From the NCBI GenBank assembly GCA_903890595.1, contig CAITBU010000321.1, positions 1-7,905 of the forward strand: a stretch of DNA of 7,905 bases, given 5' to 3'. Below the pieces are notes generated by a model, which was not told the DNA's origin, searched no databases, and saw only the letters and a list, made by a program, of their open reading frames with translations. Positions 1 through 6,267 of the stretch are shown here, piece after piece; positions within the stretch are counted from its first letter, which is position 1; every line of letters starts with the position of its first letter. A program made the position numbers and the translations under genes. This DNA is from an uncultured Holophagaceae bacterium (GTDB lineage Bacteria > Acidobacteriota > Holophagae > Holophagales > Holophagaceae).

Positions 1-338
1 GAGCCCGTCGCGCCCACCGAACCCGTCGCACCCACGGAGCCCGTCGCACCAGCAGCACCCGTCACGCCCTGGATGCCCTGCGCGCCTGTCGCGCCGATGG
101 CACCTGTGGCACCCACCGAACCCGTCGCACCCACGGAGCCCGTGGCACCCACAGCGCCCGTGGCGCCCACGGAGCCCGTCGCGCCCACCGAACCCGTCGC
201 GCCCACAGAGCCCGTCGCACCCACAGAGCCCGTCGCACCAGCAGCACCCGTCACGCCCTGGATGCCCTGCGCGCCTGTCGCGCCGATGGCACCTGTGGCG
301 CCCACCGAACCCGTCGCACCCACGGAGCCCGTCGCTCC
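1..338 (-). repeat. 189-bp repeat of Gly-Ala-Thr / Gly-Ser-Val triplets
   Basis: Positions 1-142 closely match 190-331, giving a 189-bp offset (63 codons, 21 triplets). Within each copy there is also an 18-bp hexapeptide rhythm encoding GATGSV, plus a GAQGIQGVTGAAGAT segment. The array continues past the left edge, so the total copy number is unknown. The first copy is truncated by the window. Confidence 0.8.
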
Positions 339-2234
339 GGCGGCACCCGTCGCGCCCTGGGCGCCCGTGGCACCCCCCACACCCTGCACGCCCTGGGGAC
401 CCAGCGGGCCCACCATGCTCACGCCCGACACGGGCCAGACGCCCGCCAGCCGGGGTCCAAACAGCACATTGGTCGTGGTGTTGATGTAGAAGTCCCCATC
501 AATGCCTTCGTTCGTCGGATTGACCGTGCCATTGAGCACCGCCTTCCCCGCCACGATGGTCTTGCCGTCCACACCCGCCACACCTTGCACGCCCTGGAGT
601 CCCTGTGATCCGGTGTAACCGGTCGCACCTGTTACACCCTGGAGGCCCTGCGCTCCGATGGCACCCGTGGCACCTGCTGCACCCGTGGCACCGATGGCAC
701 CGGTCGCACCCTGAATGCCCTGAATCCCCTGAATGCCCTGGGCGCCTGTCGCACCGCCCGAACCCGTGGCACCCGCCACACCCTGCACGCCCTGGATGCC
801 CTGCGCGCCCGTGGCACCGGTGGCGCCTGTCGCACCGCCCGAACCCGTGGCACCCGCCACACCCTGCACGCCCTGGATGCCCTGCGCGCCCGTGGCACCG
901 GTGGCGCCTGCGGCGCCGCCCGAACCCGTGGCACCCGCCACACCCTGCACGCCCTGCGCGCCGCGCGGGCCCACCATGCTCAAGCCCGACACGGGCCACA
1001 CGCCGGCCACCCGGGGCCCAAACAGCACATTGGTCGTGGTGTTGATGTAGAAGTCCCCGTCGATGCCTTCGTTCGTCGGATTGACCGTGCCATTCAGCAC
1101 CGCCTTGCCCGCCACGATGGTCTGGCCATCCACACCCGCCACACCCTGCACGCCCTGGGAGCCCCCGGCACCGGTGGCACCCGTGGCACCGAGCAGTCCC
1201 TGCAGGCCCTGGATACCCTGGCTACCCTGGATGCCCTGGGTGCCCGTGGCGCCCGTCGCCCCGACCGAACCGGTCGCACCGACCGAACCGGTGGCACCGA
1301 CGGAACCCGTCGCACCCGTAGCGCCCGTCGCACCGGCATCACCCTTGAGGCCCTGGGTGCCCACGGCGCTCACCCCCGTGGTCGGCCAGGCCCCGGCGGC
1401 CTTGGGTCCCCACAGCGTGTTGGTGCTGGTGTTCAGGTAGAAGTCGCCGTTGGCGCCCACACCCACAGCGGGGTCGCTGGCGCCGTTCAGCATGGACCGG
1501 CCATCCGGCCCCACAGCACCCGTGGCACCGGTCGCACCCACTGCACCCGCCAGGCCCGCCACACCCTGCAGGCCCTGGGGGCCGATGCCTCCGGTAGCCC
1601 CTGCGGCGCCGGTAGCACCATTGGCACCCGTGGCACCGGTGTTGCCCGTGGCGCCCGTATCGCCCTTGGGTCCCAGCACGCTGCTGGGCACGAACTTCGT
1701 CCCATTAAAGATCAGCCCCTGGCCACTGGTCGGCCGGGTGGTGGTGAGGTCCACGGGGATGCCCTGGATCTGGGCCACCACGCTCTGGTTCTGCGTCCCC
1801 GTGATGTCACCACTGAAGGCCCCCACCAACTCCCAGGCCGACCGCGCCTGGAAGGCCGGCACCAGATCCACATCCGGCAGCATGGGGGAGCCGCCGATGA
1901 CCAGGTGCAGCTTGAGGCCCGTCAGGCCCAGCACCGAGGACGGAATGGGCGTCATCCCCGTGCTGCCCAGCACCACGGAGTAGAGGCCGTCGGCCACGGT
2001 GAGGGTCACTGCGCCGGAGTTCCAGACTTCGAGCGCCGTGCTGTCCAGCAGCGAGAACACGAAGCTCCGCGCGCCGTTGGCGGCCACACCGGCTTCCTTC
2101 AGCCGGCCCTGGTAGGCCAGCTGCGGCAGGGGGGCGGCCTGGACAGCGACGGTCGGGGCATCCTGGGCCAGCATGGGCAGGCCGCCCAGGGCGATGAGGG
2201 TGGCCACGGTGGGGGTCAGGAAAGAAGGTCGCAT
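1..2234 (-). CDS. Secreted collagen-like (Gly-X-Y) repeat protein, C-terminus beyond the window
   Basis: The frame is open for 744 complete codons from ATG at 2234 and leaves the window still in Gly-X-Y register. GGAG lies five bases before the ATG. Residues 1-23 look like a signal peptide ending near PMLA. Residues 36-135 form a globular domain with a PQLAYQGRL motif and a GLYSVVLG strand, an arrangement seen at the N-terminus of many exported bacterial proteins. Residues 136-187 carry a GDITGTQ motif. Collagen-like blocks occupy residues 188-244, 292-369, 422-556 and 609-744 onward. They are made mostly of GAT, GSV, GIQ and GVQ triplets, with few prolines and many Y-position threonines. Between them lie modules at residues 245-291, 370-421 and 557-608, each with a GDFYxNT motif and a GP(K/R)xAGxWP motif. 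I saw no cysteine. The protein is probably a surface-exposed fibre or adhesin, last gene of a three-gene unit. Its anchor and exact role cannot be seen. Confidence 0.9.
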   Translation of the reverse strand, partial: MRPSFLTPTVATLIALGGLPMLAQDAPTVAVQAAPLPQLAYQGRLKEAGVAANGARSFVFSLLDSTALEVWNSGAVTLTVADGLYSVVLGSTGMTPIPSSVLGLTGLKLHLVIGGSPMLPDVDLVPAFQARSAWELVGAFSGDITGTQNQSVVAQIQGIPVDLTTTRPTSGQGLIFNGTKFVPSSVLGPKGDTGATGNTGATGANGATGAAGATGGIGPQGLQGVAGLAGAVGATGATGAVGPDGRSMLNGASDPAVGVGANGDFYLNTSTNTLWGPKAAGAWPTTGVSAVGTQGLKGDAGATGATGATGSVGATGSVGATGSVGATGATGTQGIQGSQGIQGLQGLLGATGATGAGGSQGVQGVAGVDGQTIVAGKAVLNGTVNPTNEGIDGDFYINTTTNVLFGPRVAGVWPVSGLSMVGPRGAQGVQGVAGATGSGGAAGATGATGAQGIQGVQGVAGATGSGGATGATGATGAQGIQGVQGVAGATGSGGATGAQGIQGIQGIQGATGAIGATGAAGATGAIGAQGLQGVTGATGYTGSQGLQGVQGVAGVDGKTIVAGKAVLNGTVNPTNEGIDGDFYINTTTNVLFGPRLAGVWPVSGVSMVGPLGPQGVQGVGGATGAQGATGAAGATGSVGATGSVGATGAIGATGAQGIQGVTGAAGATGSVGATGSVGATGSVGATGSVGATGAVGATGSVGATGSVGATGAIGATGAQGIQGVTGAAGATGSVGATGSVGATG
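411..566 (-). repeat. Globular interruption module 3 of the collagen-like protein
   Basis: This segment encodes residues 557-608, beginning GKTIVAGKAVLNG and containing IDGDFYINTTTNVLFGP. It is almost identical in DNA and protein to the module at 972-1127, exactly 561 bp (187 codons) away. The similarity continues into the flanking Gly-X-Y triplets on both sides. The pair is therefore an in-frame duplication, or is kept alike by recombination. The only residue changes I see are K for Q near the start, L for V after GPR, and V for L near the end. Confidence 0.85.
741..960 (-). repeat. 81-bp (27-residue) tandem repeat inside the collagen-like region
   Basis: The unit starting at 741 recurs at 822 and, partially, at 903, so the period is 81 bp or nine Gly-X-Y triplets. 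Read on the minus strand the unit is close to GAQGIQGVQGVAGATGSGGAT followed by GAT repeats. The first two copies are nearly identical at DNA level, and the third has small changes (GAA for GAT). Because the period is a multiple of nine, gain or loss of a unit keeps both the reading frame and the triplet register. Confidence 0.85.
972..1127 (-). repeat. Globular interruption module 2 of the collagen-like protein
   Basis: This segment encodes residues 370-421 and is the near-identical partner of module 3. Module 1, at residues 245-291 (1362-1502), is a shorter and diverged relative. It keeps MLNG, GDFYLNT, LWGPK and AGAWP but lacks the TIVAGKA stretch. The order suggests that module 1 is older and that modules 2 and 3 come from a later duplication. 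Confidence 0.85.
1362..1502 (-). repeat. Globular interruption module 1 (diverged copy) of the collagen-like protein
   Basis: This segment encodes residues 245-291. It shares the GDFYxNT, GPK and AGAWP core with the other two modules but is five residues shorter and clearly diverged in DNA sequence. It separates the first two Gly-X-Y blocks. Such modules probably act as folding or trimerisation nuclei, or as binding knobs along a triple-helical rod; that role is inferred from position only. Confidence 0.75.
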
Positions 2235-2293
2235 GGGGACTCCGGAGAAGGACGAAGGACTATGAACAGAGGCGGAAAGACAGAAGGGGTGGG

Positions 2294-2818
2294 CTACTTG
2301 GGCTCGGGGTTGTAGCCGTGGCGGACCTGCCGGGTGGCGCTGGCGTCGGCGGCGCTGTGCACCGGCACGGCCTCACCCACCACGGCGGCGTTCTGCACCC
2401 CGCCGCTGGCCGAGCCCTGCTGGCTGCCGGAGGCCGAGACCACATCGGGCTTCGAGGTCGTGGGCGGTGGCGGCGGCAGGATGGTGGCCTGGGCCGTGGC
2501 GGAGTACCGCACATCGCCATTCCACATGGCCACGATGCGGTAGCTGCCCTGGGTGGTGGAGGCCGTGAATAGCCCCGTGGGCGAGAAGCTTCCACCGCTG
2601 GCCGGCACCACGCTCCAGGTGGCCGAGCCACCCCAGGGAATGTTCGCCGTGAACTGCAGCGCCTGGCCCGGGGCCAGGGTCGCCACCGCCGGAGTAACGG
2701 TCATCACTTGATTGACCGTGGCGGCGCGGTCACCCGTAATGCGGTCACCCCCACCACAGGCCAGGGCCAGCAGCAGGGCGGAGGCAGGCAGGAGGCAGCG
2801 AAGGGCTAGTCGGCTCAT
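2294..2818 (-). CDS. Predicted lipoprotein with one bacterial Ig-like domain
   Basis: This 174-residue protein begins MSRLALRC. I chose this ATG over one seven codons upstream because AGGGG sits five bases before it and it gives a proper lipoprotein signal. A hydrophobic stretch ends in LALAC, so Cys21 is the likely lipidated residue. Glycine at +2 favours transfer to the outer membrane. Residues about 45-120 resemble a bacterial Ig-like fold: VTPAVATLAPGQ at the start, an ATWSV strand, and a GLFTA turn before SYRIVAMWNG. A PPPPP linker and a Ser/Ala/Gly-rich, probably disordered tail follow. The start lies eight bases after the stop of the upstream barrel gene and the stop lies 59 bases before the collagen-like gene, so the three are probably cotranscribed. 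It may help attach or display the collagen-like protein, but that is inferred only from position. Confidence 0.85.
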   Translation of the reverse strand: MSRLALRCLLPASALLLALACGGGDRITGDRAATVNQVMTVTPAVATLAPGQALQFTANIPWGGSATWSVVPASGGSFSPTGLFTASTTQGSYRIVAMWNGDVRYSATAQATILPPPPPTTSKPDVVSASGSQQGSASGGVQNAAVVGEAVPVHSAADASATRQVRHGYNPEPK

Positions 2819-2826
2819 GGGATCCC

Positions 2827-3414
2827 CTAGAAGCGCCACAGGAGGCCCGTGGTCAGCGTGCTGGCCACCTGGTTCTCCTGGCCGTAGTGGCTGCGGAGGA
2901 GGCGTACCTCTCCCTCCAGCTGGCGGGTGATGCGGTAGGTGGCCACGGGGCCCAGGGTCTGGCGCGTCCAGCTACTGGTCCCGCTCTGCGTCACCGGCGA
3001 GCCTGCAATCACCGTCAGGGTGTGGGTGCTGGCCACGGACCAGCGGGTCTCAGCCACGCCAAACCCCAGCGAGCAGCGGTCATTCCAGCGGTAGAGGTAG
3101 TCGGCCCCCAGGGCGCGGCTGCTCACCCTGGTGGTCATGGCCTGCGAGGACCCCGCCCCACTGCTGGCCTGGCTGGCACTGGGCAGCCAGGTCAGGTCCA
3201 GGCGCGGCCGCACGCTGTGGCGACCCTCCAGCACCCAGGTCCCGTGCACACCGAAGCCGTAGCCCAGCGACCCCGCCGTGGTCCGCAGGTCCGGGCTCGC
3301 CGGAAACACCAGGGCGGCCTGGACACCAAAGGCCTCAACGCTGGGCAGTCCGGCGGCTTGGAGGCTCCCTGCCACCCCGCAGATCAGGAACAGATACCGC
3401 TGCAGTCGGGCCAT
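2827..3414 (-). CDS. Small exported beta-barrel-like outer membrane protein, family not recognised
   Basis: The protein has 195 residues when started at MARLQRYLFL. That ATG has AAGG nearby and directly precedes a signal peptide ending near SLQA. A longer reading from 3483 adds a poor, non-hydrophobic extension. The mature part alternates polar and hydrophobic residues in short strands, for example GYGFGVHGTWVLEG, ALGADYLYRW and LGFGVAETRWSV. It ends in LLWRF, and a terminal aromatic residue is typical of barrel proteins inserted by the BAM machinery. This is the pattern of an 8-12-stranded outer-membrane barrel, but no family motif is clear. It is the first gene of the unit with the lipoprotein and the collagen-like gene, directly behind the predicted promoter. 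It could be an anchor or a sensor-like surface protein; a transport role is not shown. Confidence 0.8.
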   Translation of the reverse strand: MARLQRYLFLICGVAGSLQAAGLPSVEAFGVQAALVFPASPDLRTTAGSLGYGFGVHGTWVLEGRHSVRPRLDLTWLPSASQASSGAGSSQAMTTRVSSRALGADYLYRWNDRCSLGFGVAETRWSVASTHTLTVIAGSPVTQSGTSSWTRQTLGPVATYRITRQLEGEVRLLRSHYGQENQVASTLTTGLLWRF

Positions 3415-3462
3415 CGTGTCCACCTTTTCTACTGAACAGGGCGCGAGATGACCCCTCAGTCG

Positions 3463-3491
3463 ATTATTCGGAGGGGAATTCAAGGTCTAAA
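3463..3491 (-). promoter_or_regulatory. Predicted sigma70-type promoter of the barrel/lipoprotein/collagen-like unit
   Basis: On the minus strand a -35 box TTTAGA (3486-3491, four of six consensus bases) is followed after exactly 17 bp by AATAAT (3463-3468, five of six). Transcription would begin near 3455, giving a leader of about 40 bases before the ATG at 3414. The -35 is weak, which fits a promoter that needs an activator bound just upstream. Confidence 0.55.
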
Positions 3492-3499
3492 GCTGGGCG

Positions 3500-3528
3500 T
3501 TCTATGAAAAGCGGTCTGATTTCTATGA
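3500..3528. promoter_or_regulatory. Candidate AraC-type operator: two TTCTATGA direct repeats 21 bp apart
   Basis: TTCTATGA occurs at 3500-3507 and again at 3521-3528, identical in all eight bases. The 21-bp offset is two turns of the helix, as for the paired half-sites bound by AraC-family dimers. The nearer copy ends eight bases from the predicted -35 box of the minus-strand unit, where class II activators act. The regulator gene starts 50 bases to the other side, so autoregulation is also possible. Function is inferred. Confidence 0.5.
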
Positions 3529-3578
3529 TCCGACGCCAGCGGGGTCCACTGACCCGGTTCGACCCATAGACTCTCGCC

Positions 3579-4607
3579 ATGGAACTCAGCTTCACCCGCC
3601 TCCAATTCCGCTGGCTCCTCGAGGCCAGCGAGGACAGCTTTGCCTTCGGCCCCGGGGACGGGGACCTGGAGCACCAGTCCCTGAACTTCCCCCCAGAGCT
3701 GGGTCAGGGCCACTTCGACCACTGCAACCTGGCCCTGGGCATGAGCCTCTACCGGAGCAGTCACCGCCTGCTGCCCCAGGCCGCGGGGCACCTGATCCCT
3801 GTCGCTGAGATCCATGTCGACTACGGCGGCCCTGCCTTCGTGGCCCAGAGCCTGCGGGGGGGCCGCATCTGCCAGCAGGAGCGCCACCCGGAGTCCAACC
3901 TCATCTTTGAGGAAGGGCGAGACTTTTTCATGCACGCCCAGAAGCGGCAGGTGCTCCCCCTGGTGGACGGCTCCTCGGACTCCACCATGGTCGCCCTCCA
4001 GACCCAGATCACCACCCTGGAGCGCCTGGTGGGTGCCGAGGAAGCCGTTGCTCTGCTGGAGGCGCTGGCGCTGAGCGCCCTGCCCTCGGTGGTGGTCCGC
4101 ACCATCCCCCGCCACATCAGCGCCCCGCTGCACCAGGCCATGGCCCGCTCCCTCACGGGCCCGACCCATAAGCTCTATGCGCAGGGCAAGGTACTGGAGT
4201 ACCTGTCGGGCCTCGTCGAGCACCTGAGCCTGGTGGGCCTGAGTGACACCAGCGCCTCCGCCCTGAACGAGCGGGTGGCGGCCTGTCGCGACCATCTCCT
4301 GGGCCTCGAGGGGAAGCTACCCAGCCTGGTGGCTTTGGCCCAAACCTTCAACCTGCCCGCCAAGCGCCTGAATGCGGCCTTCAACGAAGCCTACGGGCAG
4401 ACCATCTTTGCCTTCATCACCGCCCACCGCCTGGAGCAGGCCCGCGTGGCCCTGGTGGAGAGCGATGAGCCCATGAAGGTCCTCTCCCACAAGCTGGGCT
4501 ATTCCCACGTGAACAACTTCATCACCGCCTTCCAGAAGCGCTTCGGCCAGTCCCCCGGCAGCCTCCGCAACCAAGCCGGCAAACCCATCAAGCCCCGCAT
4601 CACCTGA
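3579..4607 (+). CDS. AraC-family transcriptional regulator
   Basis: This 342-residue protein ends with a typical AraC-type double helix-turn-helix. The first lies at about residues 248-268 (PSLVALAQTFNLPAKRLNAAF). The second lies at about 298-321 (PMKVLSHKLGYSHVNNFITAF), followed by KRFGQSPGSLRN, the family's signature ending. Residues 1-230 form a poorly conserved sensor region whose ligand I cannot predict; the layout is like long PchR-type members. The ATG at 3579 is the first possible start, since an in-frame stop lies at 3567-3569. No Shine-Dalgarno sequence precedes it, and a TAGACT at 3567-3572 could be a -10 box placing the transcript start at the ATG itself. The gene diverges from the barrel/lipoprotein/collagen-like unit, and paired repeats lie between them. 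Regulation of that unit is therefore the best guess. Confidence 0.92.
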   Translation: MELSFTRLQFRWLLEASEDSFAFGPGDGDLEHQSLNFPPELGQGHFDHCNLALGMSLYRSSHRLLPQAAGHLIPVAEIHVDYGGPAFVAQSLRGGRICQQERHPESNLIFEEGRDFFMHAQKRQVLPLVDGSSDSTMVALQTQITTLERLVGAEEAVALLEALALSALPSVVVRTIPRHISAPLHQAMARSLTGPTHKLYAQGKVLEYLSGLVEHLSLVGLSDTSASALNERVAACRDHLLGLEGKLPSLVALAQTFNLPAKRLNAAFNEAYGQTIFAFITAHRLEQARVALVESDEPMKVLSHKLGYSHVNNFITAFQKRFGQSPGSLRNQAGKPIKPRIT

Positions 4608-4646
4608 GCCGGTTGCTCGCCACCACCGCCAAGAAAAAATGATTTT

Positions 4647-4683
4647 TTAACCACAAAGAACACAAAGGGCACAGAGAAAAACA
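4647..4683 (+). repeat. CACAAAGAA-type interspersed repeat, forward copy
   Basis: The segment starts TTAACCACAAAGAACACAAA and continues into GGGCACAGAG plus an A-run. It matches, in opposite orientation, the right-hand copy near 5071-5107. The TTAACCACAAAG start is shared by both copies, which marks it as an element end rather than simple low complexity. Confidence 0.75.
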
Positions 4684-4714
4684 CCCGTTGTACCCTTTGC
4701 CCTTGTGCGGTTTT

Positions 4715-4777
4715 CCCCTTCATCCCCTGCATCCCTGTTTCAAAAGCTTTTGACGGGGATAAAAGGGATGAACGGGG
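4715..4777. repeat. 63-bp imperfect palindrome centred on AAAAGCTTTT
   Basis: The outer arm CCCC-TTCATCCC pairs with GGGATGAA-C-GGGG, with one bulged base. The inner arm ATCCCTGTTTCAAAAG pairs with CTTTTGACGGGGAT with few mismatches, and the centre is AAAAGCTTTT at 4742-4751. It could fold as a long hairpin in DNA or in read-through RNA from either convergent gene. There is no clear U-tract, so a simple intrinsic terminator is unlikely. Confidence 0.6.
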
Positions 4778-4807
4778 ATAACTGCCATTAAAGATCAACA
4801 GCAGATC

Positions 4808-4844
4808 CACAGATTGCACAGATTGCACAGATGACACAGATTGG
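4808..4844 (+). repeat. CACAGATTG short tandem repeat
   Basis: About four copies of a nine- to ten-base unit close to CACAGATTG run head to tail, preceded by AGATCAACAGCAGATC. The units are contiguous with no spacers. It is the second repeat type of the intergenic island. Confidence 0.7.
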
Positions 4845-4869
4845 GCGCCGACCCACTCCCCGCAAGGGC

Positions 4870-4898
4870 CCGCCGAAGGCGGCTTCCGGCGTTGCCGG
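4870..4898. repeat. Two adjacent perfect hairpins with three-base loops
   Basis: CCGCC-GAA-GGCGG (4870-4882) is followed after three bases by CCGGC-GTT-GCCGG (4886-4898). Both have five-pair GC stems and tiny loops, much like a REP-type or terminator-like pair. AAGAAACTTTT follows, but not a clean T-run. They lie inside the repeat island. Confidence 0.5.
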
Positions 4899-5040
4899 CT
4901 AAGAAACTTTTCCGACCCAAGCACCCAGGCCGTTCTCTGTGTTCTCTGCCATGAGACTTCTTTCACTGAAATCCCGGAAGATTCTTTTTCTTCGTGGTCT
5001 TCTCGGTATCGCCTGCAGCGATACGCGAGGCGAACAGAAA

Positions 5041-5107
5041 TTTCTTGTCTTCGTGGTGAACCTTTTTGCCCTTTTTGTGTTCTTTGTGTTCTTTGTGGTT
5101 AATTCGC
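5041..5107 (-). repeat. CACAAAGAA-type interspersed repeat, reverse copy
   Basis: On the minus strand this reads AATTAACCACAAAGAACACA followed by further CACAAA words, a GGGCAAAAAGG stretch and CACGAAGACAAGAAA. It is inverted relative to 4647-4683. Partial words of the same kind lie at 4932-4951, 4985-5005, 5118-5135 and 5157-5169. Confidence 0.75.
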
Positions 5108-5187
5108 TTTTTGCTTTCTCTGCGGTTGGCTCTGCGCTCGGCCTTTACCCAGATTCCCTCTGCGGTTGCAGTCAAGAACGGCCCGGG

Positions 5188-6267
5188 CTACTTCAGGTGC
5201 TGCAGGGCAAAGTCCCGGTTGGTGTTGACGCGCTCTACCTGGCTTTCGGGCAGGTGGCCTTCGCTCAGGAGGCGCTCACAGGCTGCGAGGGAGTCCTGGT
5301 AGCGACCCACCCAGTAGGCTGAGACGGCGAACTCATCCAGGCAGCGCCACTGGTGATAGGCCGGCTCCACGAAGAGCAGGTCGTTGGGCACCGGCAGGGC
5401 CATGCCCCGCTCGGCGAACAGCAGGGCGGTGTGGAACTGGCGCTGGGCGCGGAGGTAGCAGGCCAGGCGGCCCAGGGTCTCTGCCCGCCCGGGGCGCGCC
5501 TCGTGGGCCAGCAGGTAGGCGTGCACCACCTCGGCCTCGGGGCGAGCCAGGGTCTCCAAGAGCTGGGCGATGCGCAGCAGGGCCACGAAGGTCTCTTCGT
5601 CCCAGCCGCCGAGGCCGATCCGCTGCCGATAGGTCTCCAGGGCCAGCTCCAGCTTGCCGGCGTCCCGGTAGCTTTGGGCCAGATAGAAGGTGGTGCGAGG
5701 ATCGCCGGGCTGCTCCCGCAGCACCTGCTCCAGCACCTCCGCATCCTTCTCGAACTTGCGGGGGTCCTGGCTGCGGGCGCCTTCGGGGCGCTCCTGGATG
5801 AAGAGATCCGGCAGGGTCGCCGAGGAGAAGGCCCCGCCACAGACCAGGGCCTCGTGCAGCACCCCCACATAGCGCCAGTCGAGGCGGGTGGCGGCCAGGT
5901 CCAGACGGGAGAAGCTGCTCTCTCCGTACCGGTGCTGGAGGTAGTAGGCATCGGCGGTGAGCTCTGGCCGGACAAAGCCCTCGGGCAGCGTCAGCTCGGC
6001 ATCGGCATCGATGAAGAAGTGGTAGTCCGCCAGGCCCCGGCCGTGGTGGACAGCCTCGGTGCGCGAGGCTCCGAAGCCCTTCCAATCGGACTGGTGAAGC
6101 TGGCCCGGCAGGTCCTTCAGGAGGTCCCGGATGAGGTCCTGGGTGCCGTCGGTGGAGCCCGTGTCCACGATGCACCAGGTGGTGATGAGGGGTCGCACCG
6201 AGTCCAGGCAGCGCCGGATCACGTGGGCCTCGTTCTTCACGATCATGTTGAGGCAGATGGACGACAC
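5188..6267 (-). CDS. Family 2 glycosyltransferase with C-terminal TPR-like region
   Basis: The protein has 359 residues. Residues 1-140 are a GT-A fold of family 2: SICLNMIVKNEA at the start, the nucleotide-binding loop VDTGSTDGT at 34-42, and the metal-binding DAD at 87-89 in FFIDADAEL. WRYVGVLHEAL follows at 131-141, typical of the SunS-like/TPR-linked subgroup. Residues about 170-359 are helical with TPR character (DPRTTFYLAQSYRDAGKLELALETYRQ at 189-215 is the clearest repeat). It should transfer a sugar from a nucleotide donor, but the acceptor cannot be read. The start is GTG at 6265-6267, supported by AGGGGAGAG eight bases or less upstream. An internal ATG at codon 8 would cut into the first strand of the domain. 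The gene stands alone, converging on the AraC-type gene. A role in modifying the Thr-rich collagen-like protein is conceivable but unsupported. Confidence 0.9.
   Translation of the reverse strand: MSSICLNMIVKNEAHVIRRCLDSVRPLITTWCIVDTGSTDGTQDLIRDLLKDLPGQLHQSDWKGFGASRTEAVHHGRGLADYHFFIDADAELTLPEGFVRPELTADAYYLQHRYGESSFSRLDLAATRLDWRYVGVLHEALVCGGAFSSATLPDLFIQERPEGARSQDPRKFEKDAEVLEQVLREQPGDPRTTFYLAQSYRDAGKLELALETYRQRIGLGGWDEETFVALLRIAQLLETLARPEAEVVHAYLLAHEARPGRAETLGRLACYLRAQRQFHTALLFAERGMALPVPNDLLFVEPAYHQWRCLDEFAVSAYWVGRYQDSLAACERLLSEGHLPESQVERVNTNRDFALQHLK

Larger units (their letters stand above)
4608..5187. repeat. Intergenic island of degenerate interspersed repeats between convergent genes
   Basis: This 580-bp gap holds no gene I can support. 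It is visibly richer in A and T than its neighbours and is built from short repeating words: CACAAAGAA-type, CACAGATTG-type, GGGGATAAAAGGGAT-type and CTCTGCGGTT-type. Spurious translations give strings such as NHKEHKEHK, a well-known artefact of such repeats in many bacterial genomes. Words of the first type run forward on the left side and reversed on the right side. The island is best read as a composite of non-coding repeat elements, which may also serve as termination or insulation for the convergent genes. Confidence 0.8.

Noticed and set aside
741..960. CRISPR array in the 81-bp repeats or the CACAGATTG repeats
   Set aside because: The 81-bp units are contiguous coding repeats in Gly-X-Y frame, and the CACAGATTG units have no unique spacers.
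73..1440. Plus-strand Pro/Ala/Val-rich open frames (73-489, 733-1050, 1063-1440)
   Set aside because: They are the antisense image of the collagen-like Gly-X-Y triplets. No ribosome binding site or protein-like pattern supports them, and the minus frame is open throughout with a signal peptide.
3415..3483. Longer start for the barrel protein at 3483
   Set aside because: The added 23 residues are polar and precede the true signal peptide, and they would cover the predicted -10 box and transcript start. The ATG at 3414 has a better ribosome binding site.
3480..4295. Minus-strand 271-residue open frame opposite the AraC-type gene
   Set aside because: It is a codon-bias shadow in GC-rich DNA. 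The plus frame carries clear helix-turn-helix motifs.
4499..5322. Open frames 4499-4966 (-), 4939-5322 (+) and 4963-5175 (-), including one encoding NHKEHKEHK
   Set aside because: They read through the intergenic repeats and overlap real genes out of frame. The NHKEHKEHK string is a known artefact of the repeat.
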